A stretch of DNA of 33,934 bases, from contig NZ_QFDQ01000053.1 of NCBI RefSeq assembly GCF_003270085.1, positions 1 through 33,934 of the forward strand. Reading direction: 5' to 3'. Positions 33,893-33,934 of this stretch are shown here, one piece after another. This DNA is from Streptomyces triticisoli. Its GTDB lineage: Bacteria > Actinomycetota > Actinomycetes > Streptomycetales > Streptomycetaceae. Under the pieces are notes generated by a model. It did not search any database. It was not told the origin of the DNA and saw only the letters and a program-made list of their open reading frames with translations. The first letter of the stretch is position 1. The number at the start of each line of letters is the position of its first letter. The translations under genes were made by a program, and so were the position numbers.

Positions 33893-33934
33893 TCAGTAGC
33901 CCGCGCCGATGCGGCGCCAGCGGCGGCCGCTGGT
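33893..33934 (-). CDS. C-terminal end of an unidentified gene (partial)
   Basis: The last 13 codons of a minus-strand frame, ending GRRWRRIGAGY and a TGA. It reads like a natural basic protein tail, but too little is in the window to name it. Between here and the methyltransferase start (33717-33892) I see no gene. Confidence 0.3.
   Translation of the reverse strand, partial: TSGRRWRRIGAGY

Overview
The window is high-GC actinobacterial DNA and fits a Streptomyces chromosome best. The signs are GC-rich third codon positions, GTG starts, 4-nt stop/start overlaps, a TPR/CHAT protein, a DUF397 + DUF5753-type HTH + anti-sigma-like ATPase set, a monomeric NADP isocitrate dehydrogenase, an actinobacterial cysteine leader peptide before metYX, and a DUF574-type SAM methyltransferase. 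All calls rest on reading the sequence by eye; no database search was possible.

Layout. (1) 1-3613: a signalling/conflict-type cassette made of a TPR protein (N-terminal part of a likely CHAT protein, running off the left edge), divergent from a cytoplasmic subtilisin-like protease, an ECF-type sigma factor and a small companion protein. (2) 3629-11708: housekeeping genes, namely an N-formylglutamate amidohydrolase-like protein, metX and metY behind a cysteine-rule leader peptide, the 739-residue isocitrate dehydrogenase, and an ABC exporter behind a textbook MerR/SoxR-type promoter (19-bp spacer, leaderless start). (3) 11709-14602: a 5'-truncated NUDIX gene, a nitroreductase, and about 1.5 kb of poorly coding DNA with two possible very small genes. 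(4) 14603-16719: an NfeD-like protein and a flotillin.

(5) 16517-32788 is the heart of the window. The last ~200 bp of the flotillin gene plus its terminator (16517-16810) recurs as a direct repeat at 32489-32788, about 95% identical. The roughly 15.7 kb between the copies looks like an acquired island. From left to right it carries a HigBA-type toxin-antitoxin pair (toxin frameshifted), a DUF397/HTH/ATPase regulatory trio, and a complete type III-B (Cmr) CRISPR-Cas locus. The CRISPR-Cas genes all lie on the minus strand, in transcription order cmr2-cmr3-cmr4-cmr5-cmr6, a CARF-like protein, a six-helix membrane protein, cmr1, cas6, mini-array 2, rt-cas1, cas2, mini-array 1. (6) 32889-33716: a DUF574-type methyltransferase, probably the original neighbour of flotillin.

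How the parts may work together. Cmr2/Cas10 lacks the N-terminal HD nuclease but keeps GGDD, so the expected output on target RNA recognition is cyclic oligoadenylate. A CARF-like sensor overlaps by 4 nt a protein with a ~280-residue soluble domain and six membrane helices. That pair, set between cmr6 and cmr1, is a candidate undescribed membrane-acting effector. The adaptation side looks broken: rt-cas1 carries a +1 frameshift before the Cas1 catalytic residues, its start codon lies inside a degenerate CRISPR repeat, and the two arrays hold only four and two (plus one decayed) repeats. The working hypothesis is a retained signalling/interference module with a decayed RNA-acquisition module.
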